Origin: Rhizobium sp. Leaf371
Lineage (GTDB): Bacteria > Pseudomonadota > Alphaproteobacteria > Rhizobiales > Rhizobiaceae
Assembly (NCBI RefSeq): GCF_001424045.1
Contig: NZ_LMQB01000023.1
Span: 1 to 64,000, forward strand
Reading direction: 5' to 3'
DNA: 64,000 bases
The translations under genes and the position numbers were made by a program. This document shows positions 25,799-36,218 of the stretch, in pieces (position 1 is the first letter of the stretch; each line of letters opens with the position of its first letter). The notes beneath the pieces are model-generated. The model saw only the letters and a list, made by a program, of their open reading frames with translations. It was not told the DNA's origin and did not search any database.

Positions 25799-26278
25799 TC
25801 AGGCAGCTGTCTGGGGCTGGGCCGGCGGCGCGACGTAGGGAAGCGGATCAAGGCCCAGCAGGAAGTTGATCTGCGGGCGGGACTTGACCAGATCGTCGAT
25901 CGAATATTGCGAGAGCACGTCGAAGAAGGCGTTGAGCGCCTTGCGCAGCGCGGTGTTCAGGCCGCAGCTGTCGACCAGCGGGCAATCCACTTCGCCCGCA
26001 TCGAAGCATTCGGCCATCGAGAAGCTGTCTTCCGTCACCTTGACGACATCGAACAGCGTGATCTGCGAGGCGGGCTTCGGCAGGCGGACGCCGCCATTGC
26101 GGCCGCGGACCGTTTCCACGAGACCCGCCTTGTTGAGCGGCTGGAGAATTTTGAACAGAAACAGTTCGGACACGCCATAGGCGCGCGCAATCTCGGGAAT
26201 GCGGCTCAGACGGCCTTCGTTTGCGGCACAATACATCAGCATGCGAACGGCATAATTGGTCTGCTTGGTCAGGCGCAT
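25799..26278 (-). CDS. rirA: RirA, Rrf2-family iron-responsive repressor
   Basis: 159 residues. An N-terminal winged helix (MRLTKQTNYAVRMLMYCA..RIPEIARAYGVSELFLFKIL) is followed by the cluster-binding loop with C91, C99 and C105, the exact Cys spacing of rhizobial RirA. With an Fe-S cluster, RirA represses iron uptake genes by binding IRO boxes; loss of the cluster relieves repression. Its own upstream region carries a palindrome like the Irr box, fitting known repression of rirA by Irr in low iron. The Ala/Pro/Gln tail is variable. Confidence 0.95.
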   Translation of the reverse strand: MRLTKQTNYAVRMLMYCAANEGRLSRIPEIARAYGVSELFLFKILQPLNKAGLVETVRGRNGGVRLPKPASQITLFDVVKVTEDSFSMAECFDAGEVDCPLVDSCGLNTALRKALNAFFDVLSQYSIDDLVKSRPQINFLLGLDPLPYVAPPAQPQTAA

Positions 26279-26357
26279 TCTTCACTCCGATGCTCGGACG
26301 CCGGCGAATCCATCGATCGCCACTCCCTGTCGCCGCTACATATAGAACGGCAGCCAG

Positions 26358-26374
26358 TTTGGAACAATTCCAAA
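26358..26374. promoter_or_regulatory. Irr (ICE)-box-like palindrome upstream of rirA
   Basis: TTTGGAACAATTCCAAA is a perfect dyad (TTTGGAA-N3-TTCCAAA) lying 80 bp before the rirA start. It differs from the published ICE pattern TTTAGAA-N3-TTCTAAA at one symmetric position. Irr is known to repress rirA in some rhizobia, so this is a plausible operator; the exact site is inferred. Confidence 0.55.
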
Positions 26375-26407
26375 ACGACGGAATGTCGAGAAAGATGCTC
26401 ATGAAAA

Positions 26408-26431
26408 AAAGGGCCCCTTGCGAGGCCCTTT
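26408..26431 (-). terminator. Terminator of mmsA
   Basis: Arms AAAGGGCC (26408-26415) and GGCCCTTT (26424-26431). On the minus strand the stem is followed by a run of T, about 130 bp after the mmsA stop. The remaining sequence to 26561 shows nothing else. Confidence 0.7.
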
Positions 26432-26561
26432 TCTCGAAATCGCCTGAAGCGCGTCGCGGTCTTTCAGATCCGCTCGTTGCGCTTCAGGGCCTTGGACTTA
26501 AGCCTGTCGCTTTCTTAAAGCCGCTACGAAGGTCGGTGCGGCCCGCGTAAAAGGCTTGCGT

Positions 26562-28058
26562 CTACTTCATCGTCGGCATGACGAACTCGGCACCGTCCTT
26601 GATGCCCGAGGGCCAGCGGCTGGTGATGGTCTTGGTGCGGGTCCAGAACCTGATCGAGTCCGTGCCATGCTGGTTGAGATCGCCGAAGGACGAGGACTTC
26701 CAGCCGCCGAAGGAGTGGTAGGCGAGCGGAACGGGGATCGGAACGTTGACGCCGACCATGCCGATGTTGATGCGCGAGGCGAAGTCGCGGGCCGCATCGC
26801 CGTCGCGGGTGTAGATCGCGACGCCGTTGCCGTATTCGTGCTTCATCGGCAGGTCGAGCGCTTCCTCATAGGTCTTGGCGCGGACGACGGAGAGGACGGG
26901 GCCGAAGATTTCGGTCTTGTAGATGTCCATGTCCGGCGTGACATTGTCGAACAGGCAGCCGCCGACGAAATATCCGTCCTCATAGCCCTGCAGCTTGAAG
27001 CCGCGGCCATCGACCACGAGATCGGCGCCGGCTTCCACGCCCTTGTCGATCAGGCCGAGAATGCGGTCGCGCGCTTCCCGGGTGACGACGGGGCCGAGAT
27101 CGGCCTTGTCGTCGGTATAGGGGCCGATGCGCAAGGATTCGACCATCGGCGTCAGCTTCTCGATCAGGCGGTTGGCGGTTTCCTCGCCGACGGGCACGGC
27201 CACCGAGATCGCCATGCAGCGCTCGCCGGCTGAGCCATAGCCCGCGCCCATCAGGGCGTTGGCGGCCTGGTCGAGGTCGGCATCCGGCATGATGATCATG
27301 TGGTTCTTGGCGCCGCCGAAGCACTGGGCGCGCTTGCCGTTCATCGCCGCGGTGCCATAGACATAGCGGGCGATCGGCGTGGAACCGACGAAGGAGACGG
27401 CGGAAATGTCGGGATGCGTCAGGATCGCATCGACCGCGCCCTTGTCGCCATTGACGACGTTGAGGATGCCGGCGGGCAGGCCCGCTTCGATCATCAGTTC
27501 GGCCAGGCGGATCGGCACGGACGGATCGCGCTCGGACGGCTTCAGGATGAAGGCATTGCCGCAGGCGATGGCCGGGGCGAACATCCACATCGGGATCATG
27601 CCCGGGAAGTTGAACGGCGTGATGCCGGCGCCGATGCCGACCGGCTGGCGGATCGAATACATGTCGATGTTCGGGCCGGCGCCTTCGGTGAACTCGCTCT
27701 TCGACAGATGCGGAATACCGATGACGAATTCGCAGACTTCGAGACCGCGGACGATATCGCCCTTGGCGTCGTCGATGGTCTTGCCGTGCTCGCGCGAGAG
27801 CATTTCGGCGAGGTCGTCCATGTTGTCGTTGAGGAGCTGCACGAACTTCATGAAGACGCGGGCACGGCGCTGCGGATTGGTGGCCGCCCATTTCGGCTGT
27901 GCCGCCTTGGCGTTTTCGACCGCTGCTGCGAGTTCGGCGTCGCTGGCGAGCGCCACCTTGCCCTGGACTTCGCCCGTTGCCGGATTGAAGATGTTGCTCG
28001 TGCGGCCGCTGGTGCCGGCAACTTTCGCGCCGCCGATGAAATGACCGATCTCGTACAT
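26562..28058 (-). CDS. mmsA: CoA-acylating methylmalonate-semialdehyde dehydrogenase
   Basis: 498 residues, aldehyde dehydrogenase superfamily. Residues 146-157 (ITPFNFPGMIPM) and 221-228 (VSFVGSTP) bind NAD, and the catalytic Cys is C281 in GERCMA. That C281 context (GSAGERCMAISVAV) distinguishes MmsA from ordinary ALDHs, which have GQ.C. It converts methylmalonate or malonate semialdehyde plus CoA and NAD to propionyl- or acetyl-CoA, in valine, myo-inositol or beta-alanine catabolism. It is divergent from a LysR-type regulator, its likely controller. No inositol genes are in the window. Confidence 0.95.
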   Translation of the reverse strand: MYEIGHFIGGAKVAGTSGRTSNIFNPATGEVQGKVALASDAELAAAVENAKAAQPKWAATNPQRRARVFMKFVQLLNDNMDDLAEMLSREHGKTIDDAKGDIVRGLEVCEFVIGIPHLSKSEFTEGAGPNIDMYSIRQPVGIGAGITPFNFPGMIPMWMFAPAIACGNAFILKPSERDPSVPIRLAELMIEAGLPAGILNVVNGDKGAVDAILTHPDISAVSFVGSTPIARYVYGTAAMNGKRAQCFGGAKNHMIIMPDADLDQAANALMGAGYGSAGERCMAISVAVPVGEETANRLIEKLTPMVESLRIGPYTDDKADLGPVVTREARDRILGLIDKGVEAGADLVVDGRGFKLQGYEDGYFVGGCLFDNVTPDMDIYKTEIFGPVLSVVRAKTYEEALDLPMKHEYGNGVAIYTRDGDAARDFASRINIGMVGVNVPIPVPLAYHSFGGWKSSSFGDLNQHGTDSIRFWTRTKTITSRWPSGIKDGAEFVMPTMK

Positions 28059-28177
28059 GGCTGTCTCCTCCAGATTGTCGTTGCTGTTGTCGGGAAGATC
28101 GCACTACAGTCTGCACAAATCAACATGCGAAAACCCGGAACGGTTGTGCAGAAATCGACACACGGAGGTCTCGTCGC

Positions 28178-29059
28178 GTGAATTGGGACGATGTGCGGAT
28201 GTTTCTCGCGGTCGCGCGCACCGGGCAGATCCTGGCTGCGTCGAAGCGCGTCGGCGTCAACCATGCAACGCTCAGCCGGCGGGTGACGGCGTTGGAGGAG
28301 GCGCTGAAGACCCGGCTTCTGGTGCGGCGGACCAATGGCTGCGAGCTGACGGCGGAGGGCGAAGTGTTCTTTCACGCCGCCGAGCGGATGGAGACGGAGA
28401 TGCTGGCGGCGCAGGCGCATGTCGGCCGGGTCGATACCGCCGTCGCCGGGACGGTGCGGATCGGGGCGCCGGACGGTTTCGGCGTATCCTTTCTGGCACC
28501 GCGGCTCGGCCGGCTGACAGCTCGTTTTCCGGCCCTGCGCATTCAGCTCGTGCCGGTTCCCCGCTCCTTCTCGCTGTCGCAACGCGAGGCGGATATCGCC
28601 ATCACGCTCGAGCGGCCCGAGCAGGGACGCCTCGTTTCCTCCAAGCTCACCGACTACACGCTCGGTATCTATGCTTCCGACGCCTATCTGCGCGAGCACG
28701 GCACGCCCGACAGCATCGAGGCGCTGAAGCGGCATCGGCGGATCGGCTATGTCGAGGATCTTCTCTGGACGGCCTCGCTCGATTTTACCGGCGAGGTAAT
28801 GCGCAACTGGGATGCGGGCTTCGAGATTTCGAGCGCCACCGGGCAGACGGAGGCCGTACGGTCCGGTGCCGGCATCGGCATCCTGCACAATTACATCGCC
28901 CGCCAGCACGGCGAGCTGCGCCGCATCCTGCCCGAGGCGACCATCCGGCGCGCCTATTGGACGACCTATCACGAGAGCGCGCGGGACCTGCTGCGGGTGC
29001 GCACGGTCGTGGATTTTCTGCAGGAGCTGGTGACCGCGGAGACGGCGATCTTCGTGTGA
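28178..29059 (+). CDS. LysR-family transcriptional regulator (divergent to mmsA)
   Basis: 293 residues from GTG 28178 (CACGGAGG ribosome site). The N-terminal helix-turn-helix is MNWDDVRMFLAVARTGQILAASKRVGVNHATLSRRVTALEE with the wing TRLLVRRTNGCELTAEG. The C-terminal effector domain begins GTVRIGAPDGFGVSFLAPRL. It belongs to the GcvA/PtxR-like group with short effector domains. The 119-bp gap shared with mmsA suggests it regulates that gene; the co-inducer is unknown. Confidence 0.9.
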   Translation: MNWDDVRMFLAVARTGQILAASKRVGVNHATLSRRVTALEEALKTRLLVRRTNGCELTAEGEVFFHAAERMETEMLAAQAHVGRVDTAVAGTVRIGAPDGFGVSFLAPRLGRLTARFPALRIQLVPVPRSFSLSQREADIAITLERPEQGRLVSSKLTDYTLGIYASDAYLREHGTPDSIEALKRHRRIGYVEDLLWTASLDFTGEVMRNWDAGFEISSATGQTEAVRSGAGIGILHNYIARQHGELRRILPEATIRRAYWTTYHESARDLLRVRTVVDFLQELVTAETAIFV

Positions 29060-29317
29060 GGAGAGAGGGTCTGGAGATCAGGGAAGACGGCGGTCTATCA
29101 GGCAATCCCGGCCTTGCCGGCCGGAATTGCCAGACCCGTTTTGCACGTCATGCACATCATCCACCATTGTTTTCGAGCTGCGCATCATGCGCCTCGGTTC
29201 TCCATCGAACAGCCGAAGTCTAGCCGGCAAGGCGTTAACGAGACCTTACAAATGCCCTTATCCGGCACGCGGTGCGGGCAGAAAGGTTAATACGCGGTAA
29301 AGCCAGCGCACTGATTT

Positions 29318-30775
29318 CTAGGTGGTTGCCGGCAAGACCTGATCGTGTTGCGCCGCAAGAGCCCGCATCACCCGCGAAAAGCGATCAAGGATGCGGGCGC
29401 GGGCATGATGCCGGCCGGCGGTCACCTGTCGTTTGCCGGCCACCCACACGCTGTCGGGCCGCGTCCCGTTGGCAAACAGCCAGGCATCGAGCACGGCGTC
29501 CTGTCGCGCGCCGCTCTCGGGCATCATGAGGGCGACGAGATCGGCCGCAGCACCGACCGCAAGGCCTGAAGGTGCGGCCGGATCGGCACCGAGCGCGATG
29601 GCGCCGCCGGCCCCCGCAGCATCGAAGAGCGCCCGCCCGGTCGACTGCCCGGCAGCCGCCAGGACATTGCGCGAGCGGTGCGCCAAGCGCTGCGAATATT
29701 CGAGCTGGCGCAGTTCGTCCGGCAGGCCGATCAGGATGTTGCTGTCCGAGCCGATGCCGAACCGCCCGCCGGCCTTCGTGAACAGGGTGGCGTTGAACGT
29801 TCCGTCTCCGAGATTGGCCTCGGTGATCGGGCAAAGGCCGGCGATCGCGCCGCTTGCGGCCATGCGCACCGTTTCGTCATCGGTCATGTGGGTCGCGTGG
29901 ATGAGGCACCAGCGCGGATCGAGCCCGACATGATCGAGCAGCCATTCGACCGGGCGGGCGCCGGACCAGGCGATGCAGTCCTCGACCTCCTTCACCTGTT
30001 CGGCGACATGGATGTGGATCGGCCCCTGCCCGGCCATCGAGACGACGGCCGCGATCTCCTCCGGCGTCGCGGCGCGCAGGCTGTGCGGGGCAACGCCGAC
30101 GCGGGCGGCCGGCAGGCCGGCCACGACCGTGCGGCAGCCCTCCAGCAGGCGGGCAAAACCATCGAGCGTGTTGATGAACCGCCGCTGGCCGTCGCTCGGC
30201 GCGGCACCGCCGAAGGTGGAATGGGCGTAGAACACCGGCAGGAGCGTCAGGCCGATCCCGGTGTCGGAGGCGGCGGCGGCGATGCGGACGGCCATTTCCG
30301 CGCTGTCGTCATAGGGGCGGCCGTCGATGGCGTGGTGCAGATAGTGGAATTCGCCGACGCGGGAAAAGCCCTGTTCGAGCATTTCCATGTAGAGCTGGGC
30401 CGCGACCGCCTCCACCTGGTCCGGCGTCATCGTCAGGGCGAAGCGGTACATGACGGTGCGCCAGCTCCAGAAACTGTCGGCGCCGGGGCCGCGCACCTCG
30501 GCAAGGCCCGCCATGCCGCGCTGGAAGGCATGGCTGTGGAGGTTCGGCATGCCGGGGACGAGGACGGCGTGGCGCTCCTCGCGAGCCTCCAACCCGGCAT
30601 CGGGTTTTGCCTCTGCCTCGACGGAAACGATGCGGCCGTCGGCAAAGGAGATCCTGACATTGTCATGCCAGCCATTCGGCAAAAGGGCGGATTCCGCGAA
30701 AATCGTGGTCGTCTCTCCTGCCGCCCCGTCTCTCAGCTGACCCGTTTCCTTCCGTCCCATTGCCTGGCTTCCCAT
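29318..30775 (-). CDS. hutF: Formimidoylglutamate deiminase HutF
   Basis: 485 residues if begun at ATG 30775; the open frame reaches further up but would run through the operator at 30839-30848. Amidohydrolase hallmarks: metal-binding NLHSHAFQRG, HIHVAEQ, LIHATHMTDDE and GSDSNI near the C-terminus. It deiminates N-formimino-L-glutamate to N-formyl-L-glutamate, the step before HutG in the five-step histidine pathway. The first 25 residues (MGSQAMGRKETGQLRDG..) precede the usual family start, so a shorter protein is possible. It is divergent from hutI. Confidence 0.93.
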   Translation of the reverse strand: MGSQAMGRKETGQLRDGAAGETTTIFAESALLPNGWHDNVRISFADGRIVSVEAEAKPDAGLEAREERHAVLVPGMPNLHSHAFQRGMAGLAEVRGPGADSFWSWRTVMYRFALTMTPDQVEAVAAQLYMEMLEQGFSRVGEFHYLHHAIDGRPYDDSAEMAVRIAAAASDTGIGLTLLPVFYAHSTFGGAAPSDGQRRFINTLDGFARLLEGCRTVVAGLPAARVGVAPHSLRAATPEEIAAVVSMAGQGPIHIHVAEQVKEVEDCIAWSGARPVEWLLDHVGLDPRWCLIHATHMTDDETVRMAASGAIAGLCPITEANLGDGTFNATLFTKAGGRFGIGSDSNILIGLPDELRQLEYSQRLAHRSRNVLAAAGQSTGRALFDAAGAGGAIALGADPAAPSGLAVGAAADLVALMMPESGARQDAVLDAWLFANGTRPDSVWVAGKRQVTAGRHHARARILDRFSRVMRALAAQHDQVLPATT

Positions 30776-30838
30776 CGTCCTGCTCCCGGTCCCGACCGCG
30801 CGGCAGCTCCAGAATGAGGCTTGCGCTCCGTGATCATT

Positions 30839-30848
30839 TGTATATACA
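30839..30848. promoter_or_regulatory. HutC-type operator between hutF and hutI
   Basis: The perfect palindrome TGTATATACA lies within TTGTATATACAT in the 105-bp divergent gap. HutC, a GntR-type repressor released by urocanate, binds TGTA/TACA-type dyads of this kind upstream of hut genes. It could control both arms. No hutC gene is in the window. Confidence 0.65.
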
Positions 30849-30880
30849 TAATGATGAGCGAAGGAAAGGCGGGAAAAGCG

Positions 30881-32131
30881 ATGTCTTCCATGAAGTCCCC
30901 ATCGGCAGCGTCGGGCGCCTCGGCCTGCGACACGCTCTGGCACAATGCCCAGCTCGCCACGCTCGACCCCACCTTGCCCGGCCTCGGCCTTGTCGAACAG
31001 GGCGCGATCGCCGTTTTAAACGGGCGGATCGTCTATGCCGGGCCGGAAGCGGACCTTCCTTTTGCACGTGAGGCCGCCGGGCGTGTCGTCGATTGCGGCG
31101 GGCGGCTGATCACGCCGGGGCTGATCGATTGCCATACGCATCTGGTGCATGCCGGCGACCGGGCGAACGAGTTCGAGATGCGGCTCGCCGGCGCAACGTA
31201 CGAAGAGGTCGCGCGGGCCGGCGGCGGCATCGTTTCCTCCGTTCGGGCGCTCCGGGAGGCCAGCGAAGACGATCTCGTCGCGCAGTCCCTGCCCCGGCTC
31301 GACGCGCTGATGGCCGAGGGCGTGACCACCGTCGAGATCAAGTCGGGCTACGGGCTCGACCTTCCCCATGAACGCAAGACGCTGCGGGCCGCGCGCCGGC
31401 TCGGCGAACTTCGCGACGTTACCGTGCGCACGACCTTTCTCGGCGCGCATGCTTTGCCGCCGGAGTTCAAGGGCGACAGCACGGGCTATATCGCCAAAGT
31501 GGCCGACGAGATGCTGCCGGCGCTCGTCGCCGAGGGGCTCGCGGATGCGGTCGATGGGTTCTGCGAGGGGATCGCCTTCTCGCCCGCCGAGATGCGGCGC
31601 GTGTTCGATGCCGCCAAGGCCTTGGGTATCCCGGTCAAGCTGCATGCGGACCAGCTTTCCAACCTGCATGGCGCGGCCCTTGCCGCCGACTATGGCGCGC
31701 TGTCGGCCGATCATCTGGAATATACCGATGCCGCCGGCGCGGAGGCCATGGCCGCAAGCGGCACCGTGGCCGTCATCCTTCCCGGCGCCTTCTACTTCAT
31801 CCGCGAGACGAAGAAGCCGCCGATCGATCTCTTCCGGCAGGCGGGCGTCGCGATGGCGATCGCGACCGACAACAATCCGGGCACGTCGCCGTTGACCTCG
31901 CTTCTCCTCACCCTGAACATGGCCGCAACGCTCTTCGGCATGACCGTGACGGAGTGCATCGCCGGGGTGACGCGCGAGGCGGCTCGGGCGCTGGGGCTCG
32001 TCGACGAGGTGGGAACGCTGGAGGTGGGCAAGCGGGCCGATCTCGCGATCTGGTCGGTGACCCGCCCGGCCGAACTCGTCTACCGCATGGGGTTCAACCC
32101 GCTCCATGCCCGAATCCGCAACGGACATTGA
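30881..32131 (+). CDS. hutI: Imidazolonepropionase HutI
   Basis: 416 residues from ATG 30881. ATG pairs at 30851/30854 lie only two bases from the operator and are less likely. Metal site HTHLVHAG (after PGLIDC), substrate region [26 protein letters not shown], and metal/catalytic HADQLS, SADHLEY and [11 protein letters not shown]. It hydrolyses 4-imidazolone-5-propanoate to formiminoglutamate. It is the first gene of hutI-H-G-U-D, 40 bp before hutH. Confidence 0.95.
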   Translation: MSSMKSPSAASGASACDTLWHNAQLATLDPTLPGLGLVEQGAIAVLNGRIVYAGPEADLPFAREAAGRVVDCGGRLITPGLIDCHTHLVHAGDRANEFEMRLAGATYEEVARAGGGIVSSVRALREASEDDLVAQSLPRLDALMAEGVTTVEIKSGYGLDLPHERKTLRAARRLGELRDVTVRTTFLGAHALPPEFKGDSTGYIAKVADEMLPALVAEGLADAVDGFCEGIAFSPAEMRRVFDAAKALGIPVKLHADQLSNLHGAALAADYGALSADHLEYTDAAGAEAMAASGTVAVILPGAFYFIRETKKPPIDLFRQAGVAMAIATDNNPGTSPLTSLLLTLNMAATLFGMTVTECIAGVTREAARALGLVDEVGTLEVGKRADLAIWSVTRPAELVYRMGFNPLHARIRNGH

Positions 32132-32171
32132 TCGCGTGGGCCCCGTCCCGCCAGACCTTTAGGACTTCGCC

Positions 32172-33707
32172 ATGACGCTTGTTCTGCAGCCGGGCTCCGT
32201 GCCCCTCTCCACCCTCGAAACGCTCTACTGGACCGGCGAGCCCGCCCGGCTCGATCCGTCGTTTGATGCCGGCATCGAAAAGGCTGCGGCGCGGATCGCC
32301 GAGATCGCCGGCGGCAATGCCCCGGTCTACGGTATCAATACCGGCTTCGGCAAACTGGCGAGCATCCGCATCGATGCGGCCGATGTCGCGACGCTGCAGC
32401 GCAATCTCATCCTGTCGCATTGCTGCGGCGTCGGCGAGCCGCTGGCCGACACCATCGTGCGGCTGATCATGGCGCTCAAGCTCGTCTCGCTCGGGCGCGG
32501 CGCCTCCGGCGTGCGGCTGGAACTCGTGCGGCTGATCGAGGCCATGCTGGAGCGGGGCGTCATTCCCGTCATCCCGGAAAAAGGCTCCGTCGGCGCATCC
32601 GGCGATCTCGCGCCGCTCGCGCATATGGCCGCGGTCATGATGGGCGAAGGCGAGGCCTTCTTCGACGGCGCACGGCTCGATGGGCGCACCGCGCTGGAAC
32701 GGGCGGGCCTTGCGCCCGTGGTCCTTGCCGCCAAGGAGGGGCTGGCGCTGATCAACGGCACGCAGGTTTCGACCGCGCTGGCACTGGCCGGGCTGTTCCG
32801 GGCGCATCGCGCGGCGCAATCGGCGCTAATCACCGGCGCGCTGTCGACCGATGCGGCCATGGGCTCTTCGGCGCCGTTCCATCCGGATATCCACACGCTG
32901 CGCGGCCATCAGGGCCAGATTGACGCGGCCGCCGCCCTTCGCAGCCTGCTCAAGGGTTCGGTGATCCGCGAAAGCCATATCGAGGGCGACGAGCGCGTGC
33001 AGGACCCCTATTGCATCCGCTGCCAGCCGCAGGTGGACGGCGCCTGCCTCGACCTGCTGCGCTCCGTCGCCCGCACGCTGGAGATCGAGGCCAATGCGGT
33101 GACCGACAATCCGCTGGTGCTCTCCGACAATTCGGTCGTTTCCGGCGGCAACTTCCATGCCGAGCCGGTGGCCTTTGCCGCCGACCAGATCGCTCTGGCG
33201 GTCTGCGAGATCGGGGCGATCGCCCAGCGGCGCATCGCGCTTCTGGTCGATCCCGCCCTCTCCTACGGCCTGCCGGCCTTTCTCGCGAAGACGCCGGGGT
33301 TGAATTCCGGGCTGATGATCGCCGAGGTGACATCCGCGGCGCTGATGAGCGAGAACAAGCAGATGTCGCATCCGGCCTCGGTCGATTCGACGCCGACCTC
33401 CGCCAATCAGGAAGACCACGTCTCCATGGCCTGCCACGGCGCGCGGCGGCTGTTGCAGATGACGGACAATCTGTTCTCCATCATCGGCATCGAGGCGCTG
33501 ACGGCCGCACAGGGCATCGATTTCCGCGCGCCGCTGGTGTCCAGCCCCGAACTGTCGAACGTCATCGCCGCGATCCGCACCGTGGTGCCGACGCTCGAGA
33601 CCGACCGCTATATGGCGACCGACCTCAAGGCCGCGCGCGACATCGTCGCCGACGGCCGGCTGAACGCCGCCGTGTCCGATGGTCTGCTGCCGGTTCTGGA
33701 GGTCTGA
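32172..33707 (+). CDS. hutH: Histidine ammonia-lyase HutH
   Basis: 511 residues, the usual length. The MIO cofactor tripeptide A142-S143-G144 lies in [15 protein letters not shown]. Further family motifs are [10 protein letters not shown] (53-62) and [12 protein letters not shown], and a late Glu in [11 protein letters not shown] completes the active site. It removes ammonia from L-histidine to give urocanate, the first step and the source of the hut inducer. The hutG start follows the stop after one base, so translation is coupled. Confidence 0.96.
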   Translation: MTLVLQPGSVPLSTLETLYWTGEPARLDPSFDAGIEKAAARIAEIAGGNAPVYGINTGFGKLASIRIDAADVATLQRNLILSHCCGVGEPLADTIVRLIMALKLVSLGRGASGVRLELVRLIEAMLERGVIPVIPEKGSVGASGDLAPLAHMAAVMMGEGEAFFDGARLDGRTALERAGLAPVVLAAKEGLALINGTQVSTALALAGLFRAHRAAQSALITGALSTDAAMGSSAPFHPDIHTLRGHQGQIDAAAALRSLLKGSVIRESHIEGDERVQDPYCIRCQPQVDGACLDLLRSVARTLEIEANAVTDNPLVLSDNSVVSGGNFHAEPVAFAADQIALAVCEIGAIAQRRIALLVDPALSYGLPAFLAKTPGLNSGLMIAEVTSAALMSENKQMSHPASVDSTPTSANQEDHVSMACHGARRLLQMTDNLFSIIGIEALTAAQGIDFRAPLVSSPELSNVIAAIRTVVPTLETDRYMATDLKAARDIVADGRLNAAVSDGLLPVLEV

Positions 33708-33708
33708 G

Positions 33709-34512
33709 ATGGCCGTTTTCGAGATCGACCGCGGCACCTCGCCCGTTATTCTCGCCTTTCCGCATACGGGAACGGACGTGCCGGCCGACATCGCCGCGCG
33801 GCTGAACGACAATGGCCGGATCCTTGCCGATACCGACTGGCATATCCACAGGCTCTATGACGGCTTGCTTGCCGACGTCACCACCGTGCGCGCCACCTTC
33901 CACCGCTACGTGATCGACGCCAATCGCGATCCGGACGGGGGCAGCCTCTATCCCGGACAGAACACGACGGGGCTGGTGCCGGAAACGGACTTCGACGGCG
34001 CGCCGATCTGGCAGCAAGGTTCGGAGCCGACAATCGACGACATCGCAGCGCGCCTGCACGCCTTCCACCAGCCCTATCACGCGGCGCTCGCCGCCGAAAT
34101 CGCGCGGGTGAAGGCGCTGCATGGCGTGGCGATCCTCTATGACTGCCACTCGATCCGGTCGCATATTCCCTTCCTGTTTTCCGGCAAGCTGCCGGACTTC
34201 AACATCGGCACCGACAACGGCCGGACCTGCGCGCCGGAGATAGAGACGGCCACGGTCGAGATCGCCAAGGCGGCGACAGGCTATGACAGCGTGCTCAACG
34301 GCCGCTTCAAGGGCGGCTGGACGACGCGACATTACGGCCGGCCGACCGAAGGCGTCCATGCGATCCAGATGGAGCTGGCGCAATCCACGCATCTGGCGAC
34401 CGAAGCGCCACCCTTTGCCTATGACCCGCAAAAGGCCGAGCCGCTTCGCCGCCATTTGAAAGACATTCTCGAGCGCATCGCGCGCATCGCGCCCACGCTC
34501 GCACACTCATAA
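33709..34512 (+). CDS. hutG: N-formylglutamate deformylase HutG
   Basis: 267 residues from ATG 33709. The family motifs are present: [47 protein letters not shown] (given in part), YDCHSIRS and [13 protein letters not shown]. It splits N-formylglutamate to formate and glutamate, completing the five-step route started by HutF. It sits between hutH and hutU. Confidence 0.95.
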   Translation: MAVFEIDRGTSPVILAFPHTGTDVPADIAARLNDNGRILADTDWHIHRLYDGLLADVTTVRATFHRYVIDANRDPDGGSLYPGQNTTGLVPETDFDGAPIWQQGSEPTIDDIAARLHAFHQPYHAALAAEIARVKALHGVAILYDCHSIRSHIPFLFSGKLPDFNIGTDNGRTCAPEIETATVEIAKAATGYDSVLNGRFKGGWTTRHYGRPTEGVHAIQMELAQSTHLATEAPPFAYDPQKAEPLRRHLKDILERIARIAPTLAHS

Positions 34513-34525
34513 AAGGGGAAAACCG

Positions 34526-36199
34526 ATGACGAACCCGCGCCACAATATCCGCGAGATCCGCGCTGCCCGCGGCACCGAGCTGACCGCGAAATCCTGGATG
34601 ACCGAAGCGCCGCTGCGCATGCTGATGAACAATCTCGACCCCGATGTCGCCGAGAACCCGCACGAGCTGGTCGTCTATGGCGGCATCGGCCGGGCGGCGC
34701 GCACCTGGGCGGATTTCGACCAGATCGTCGCGTCGCTACGCGATCTGGAGGAAGACGAGACGCTGATGGTGCAGTCCGGCAAGCCGGTCGGCATCTTCCG
34801 CACGCACAAGGACGCACCGCGCGTGCTGATCGCCAATTCCAACCTCGTGCCGCATTGGGCGACCTGGGATCACTTCAACGAGCTGGATAAGAAGGGCCTG
34901 GCCATGTACGGCCAGATGACCGCGGGCTCGTGGATCTATATCGGCAGCCAGGGCATCGTGCAGGGCACCTACGAGACCTTCGTGGAAGCCGGGCGCCAGC
35001 ATTATGACGGCAATCTGACCGGGCGCTGGGTGCTGACCGGCGGGCTCGGCGGCATGGGCGGCGCGCAGCCGCTGGCGGCCGTCATGGCCGGCGCCTGCTG
35101 CCTCGCAGTGGAGTGCAACCCCGACAGCATCGATTTCCGCATTCGCACCCGCTATGTCGATGCCCGCGCCGAGACGCTGGACGAGGCGATGGAGATGATC
35201 CAGCGCTGGACGGCTGCCGGCGAGGCGAAATCCGTCGGCCTGCTCGGCAATGCGGCGGATATCTTCCCCGAGATGGTCCGTCGCGGCATCCGGCCCGACA
35301 TGGTGACCGACCAGACCTCCGCCCACGATCCGATCAACGGCTATCTGCCGAAGGGCTGGACCATGGCGCAATGGCGCGAGACGCGCGAAAGCGATCCGAA
35401 AGCCGTGGAAAAGGCCGCCCGTGCCTCGATGCGCGACCATGTGGAAGCGATGATCGCGTTTCAGCAGAGGGGCATTCCGACCTTCGACTACGGCAACAAT
35501 ATCCGGCAGGTCGCCAAGGACGAGGGCCTCGAAAACGCCTTCGACTTCCCCGGTTTCGTACCGGCCTATATCCGTCCGCTGTTCTGCCGCGGCATCGGCC
35601 CGTTCCGCTGGGCGGCGCTCTCCGGCGATCCCGAGGATATCCGCAAGACCGACGCGAAGGTGAAGGAACTGCTGCCCGACAACAAGCATCTGCACAACTG
35701 GCTCGACATGGCCGGCGAGCGCATCGCCTTCCAGGGCCTGCCTGCGCGCATCTGCTGGGTGGGCCTTGGCGATCGCCACCGGCTGGGCCTCGCCTTCAAC
35801 GAGATGGTGCGCACCGGCGAGCTTTCCGCCCCCATCGTCATCGGCCGCGACCATCTCGACAGCGGCTCCGTCGCCTCGCCCAACCGCGAGACCGAGGCGA
35901 TGAAGGACGGCTCGGATGCCGTGTCGGACTGGCCGCTCCTCAACGCGCTGCTCAACACCGCCTCGGGCGCGACCTGGGTGTCGCTGCATCACGGCGGCGG
36001 CGTCGGCATGGGCTTCAGCCAGCATTCCGGCGTCGTTATCTGCTGCGACGGCTCCGAGGATGCCGACCGCCGCATCGAGCGGGTGCTGTGGAACGACCCG
36101 GCGACCGGCGTCATGCGCCATGCGGATGCCGGATACGACATCGCGCTCGATTGCGCTCGCGACAAGGGCCTGCGCCTGCCGGGCATTCTCGGCAACTGA
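34526..36199 (+). CDS. hutU: Urocanate hydratase HutU
   Basis: 557 residues, full length. It begins [22 protein letters not shown]. Rossmann-like NAD site [13 protein letters not shown], conserved Cys region [20 protein letters not shown], and C-terminal [17 protein letters not shown] are all present. It adds water to urocanate using tightly bound NAD+ to yield imidazolonepropionate. It lies 13 bp after hutG with an AAAAGGGGA ribosome site. Confidence 0.96.
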   Translation: MTNPRHNIREIRAARGTELTAKSWMTEAPLRMLMNNLDPDVAENPHELVVYGGIGRAARTWADFDQIVASLRDLEEDETLMVQSGKPVGIFRTHKDAPRVLIANSNLVPHWATWDHFNELDKKGLAMYGQMTAGSWIYIGSQGIVQGTYETFVEAGRQHYDGNLTGRWVLTGGLGGMGGAQPLAAVMAGACCLAVECNPDSIDFRIRTRYVDARAETLDEAMEMIQRWTAAGEAKSVGLLGNAADIFPEMVRRGIRPDMVTDQTSAHDPINGYLPKGWTMAQWRETRESDPKAVEKAARASMRDHVEAMIAFQQRGIPTFDYGNNIRQVAKDEGLENAFDFPGFVPAYIRPLFCRGIGPFRWAALSGDPEDIRKTDAKVKELLPDNKHLHNWLDMAGERIAFQGLPARICWVGLGDRHRLGLAFNEMVRTGELSAPIVIGRDHLDSGSVASPNRETEAMKDGSDAVSDWPLLNALLNTASGATWVSLHHGGGVGMGFSQHSGVVICCDGSEDADRRIERVLWNDPATGVMRHADAGYDIALDCARDKGLRLPGILGN

Positions 36200-36218
36200 T
36201 GACGGGACACGGTTCCAC

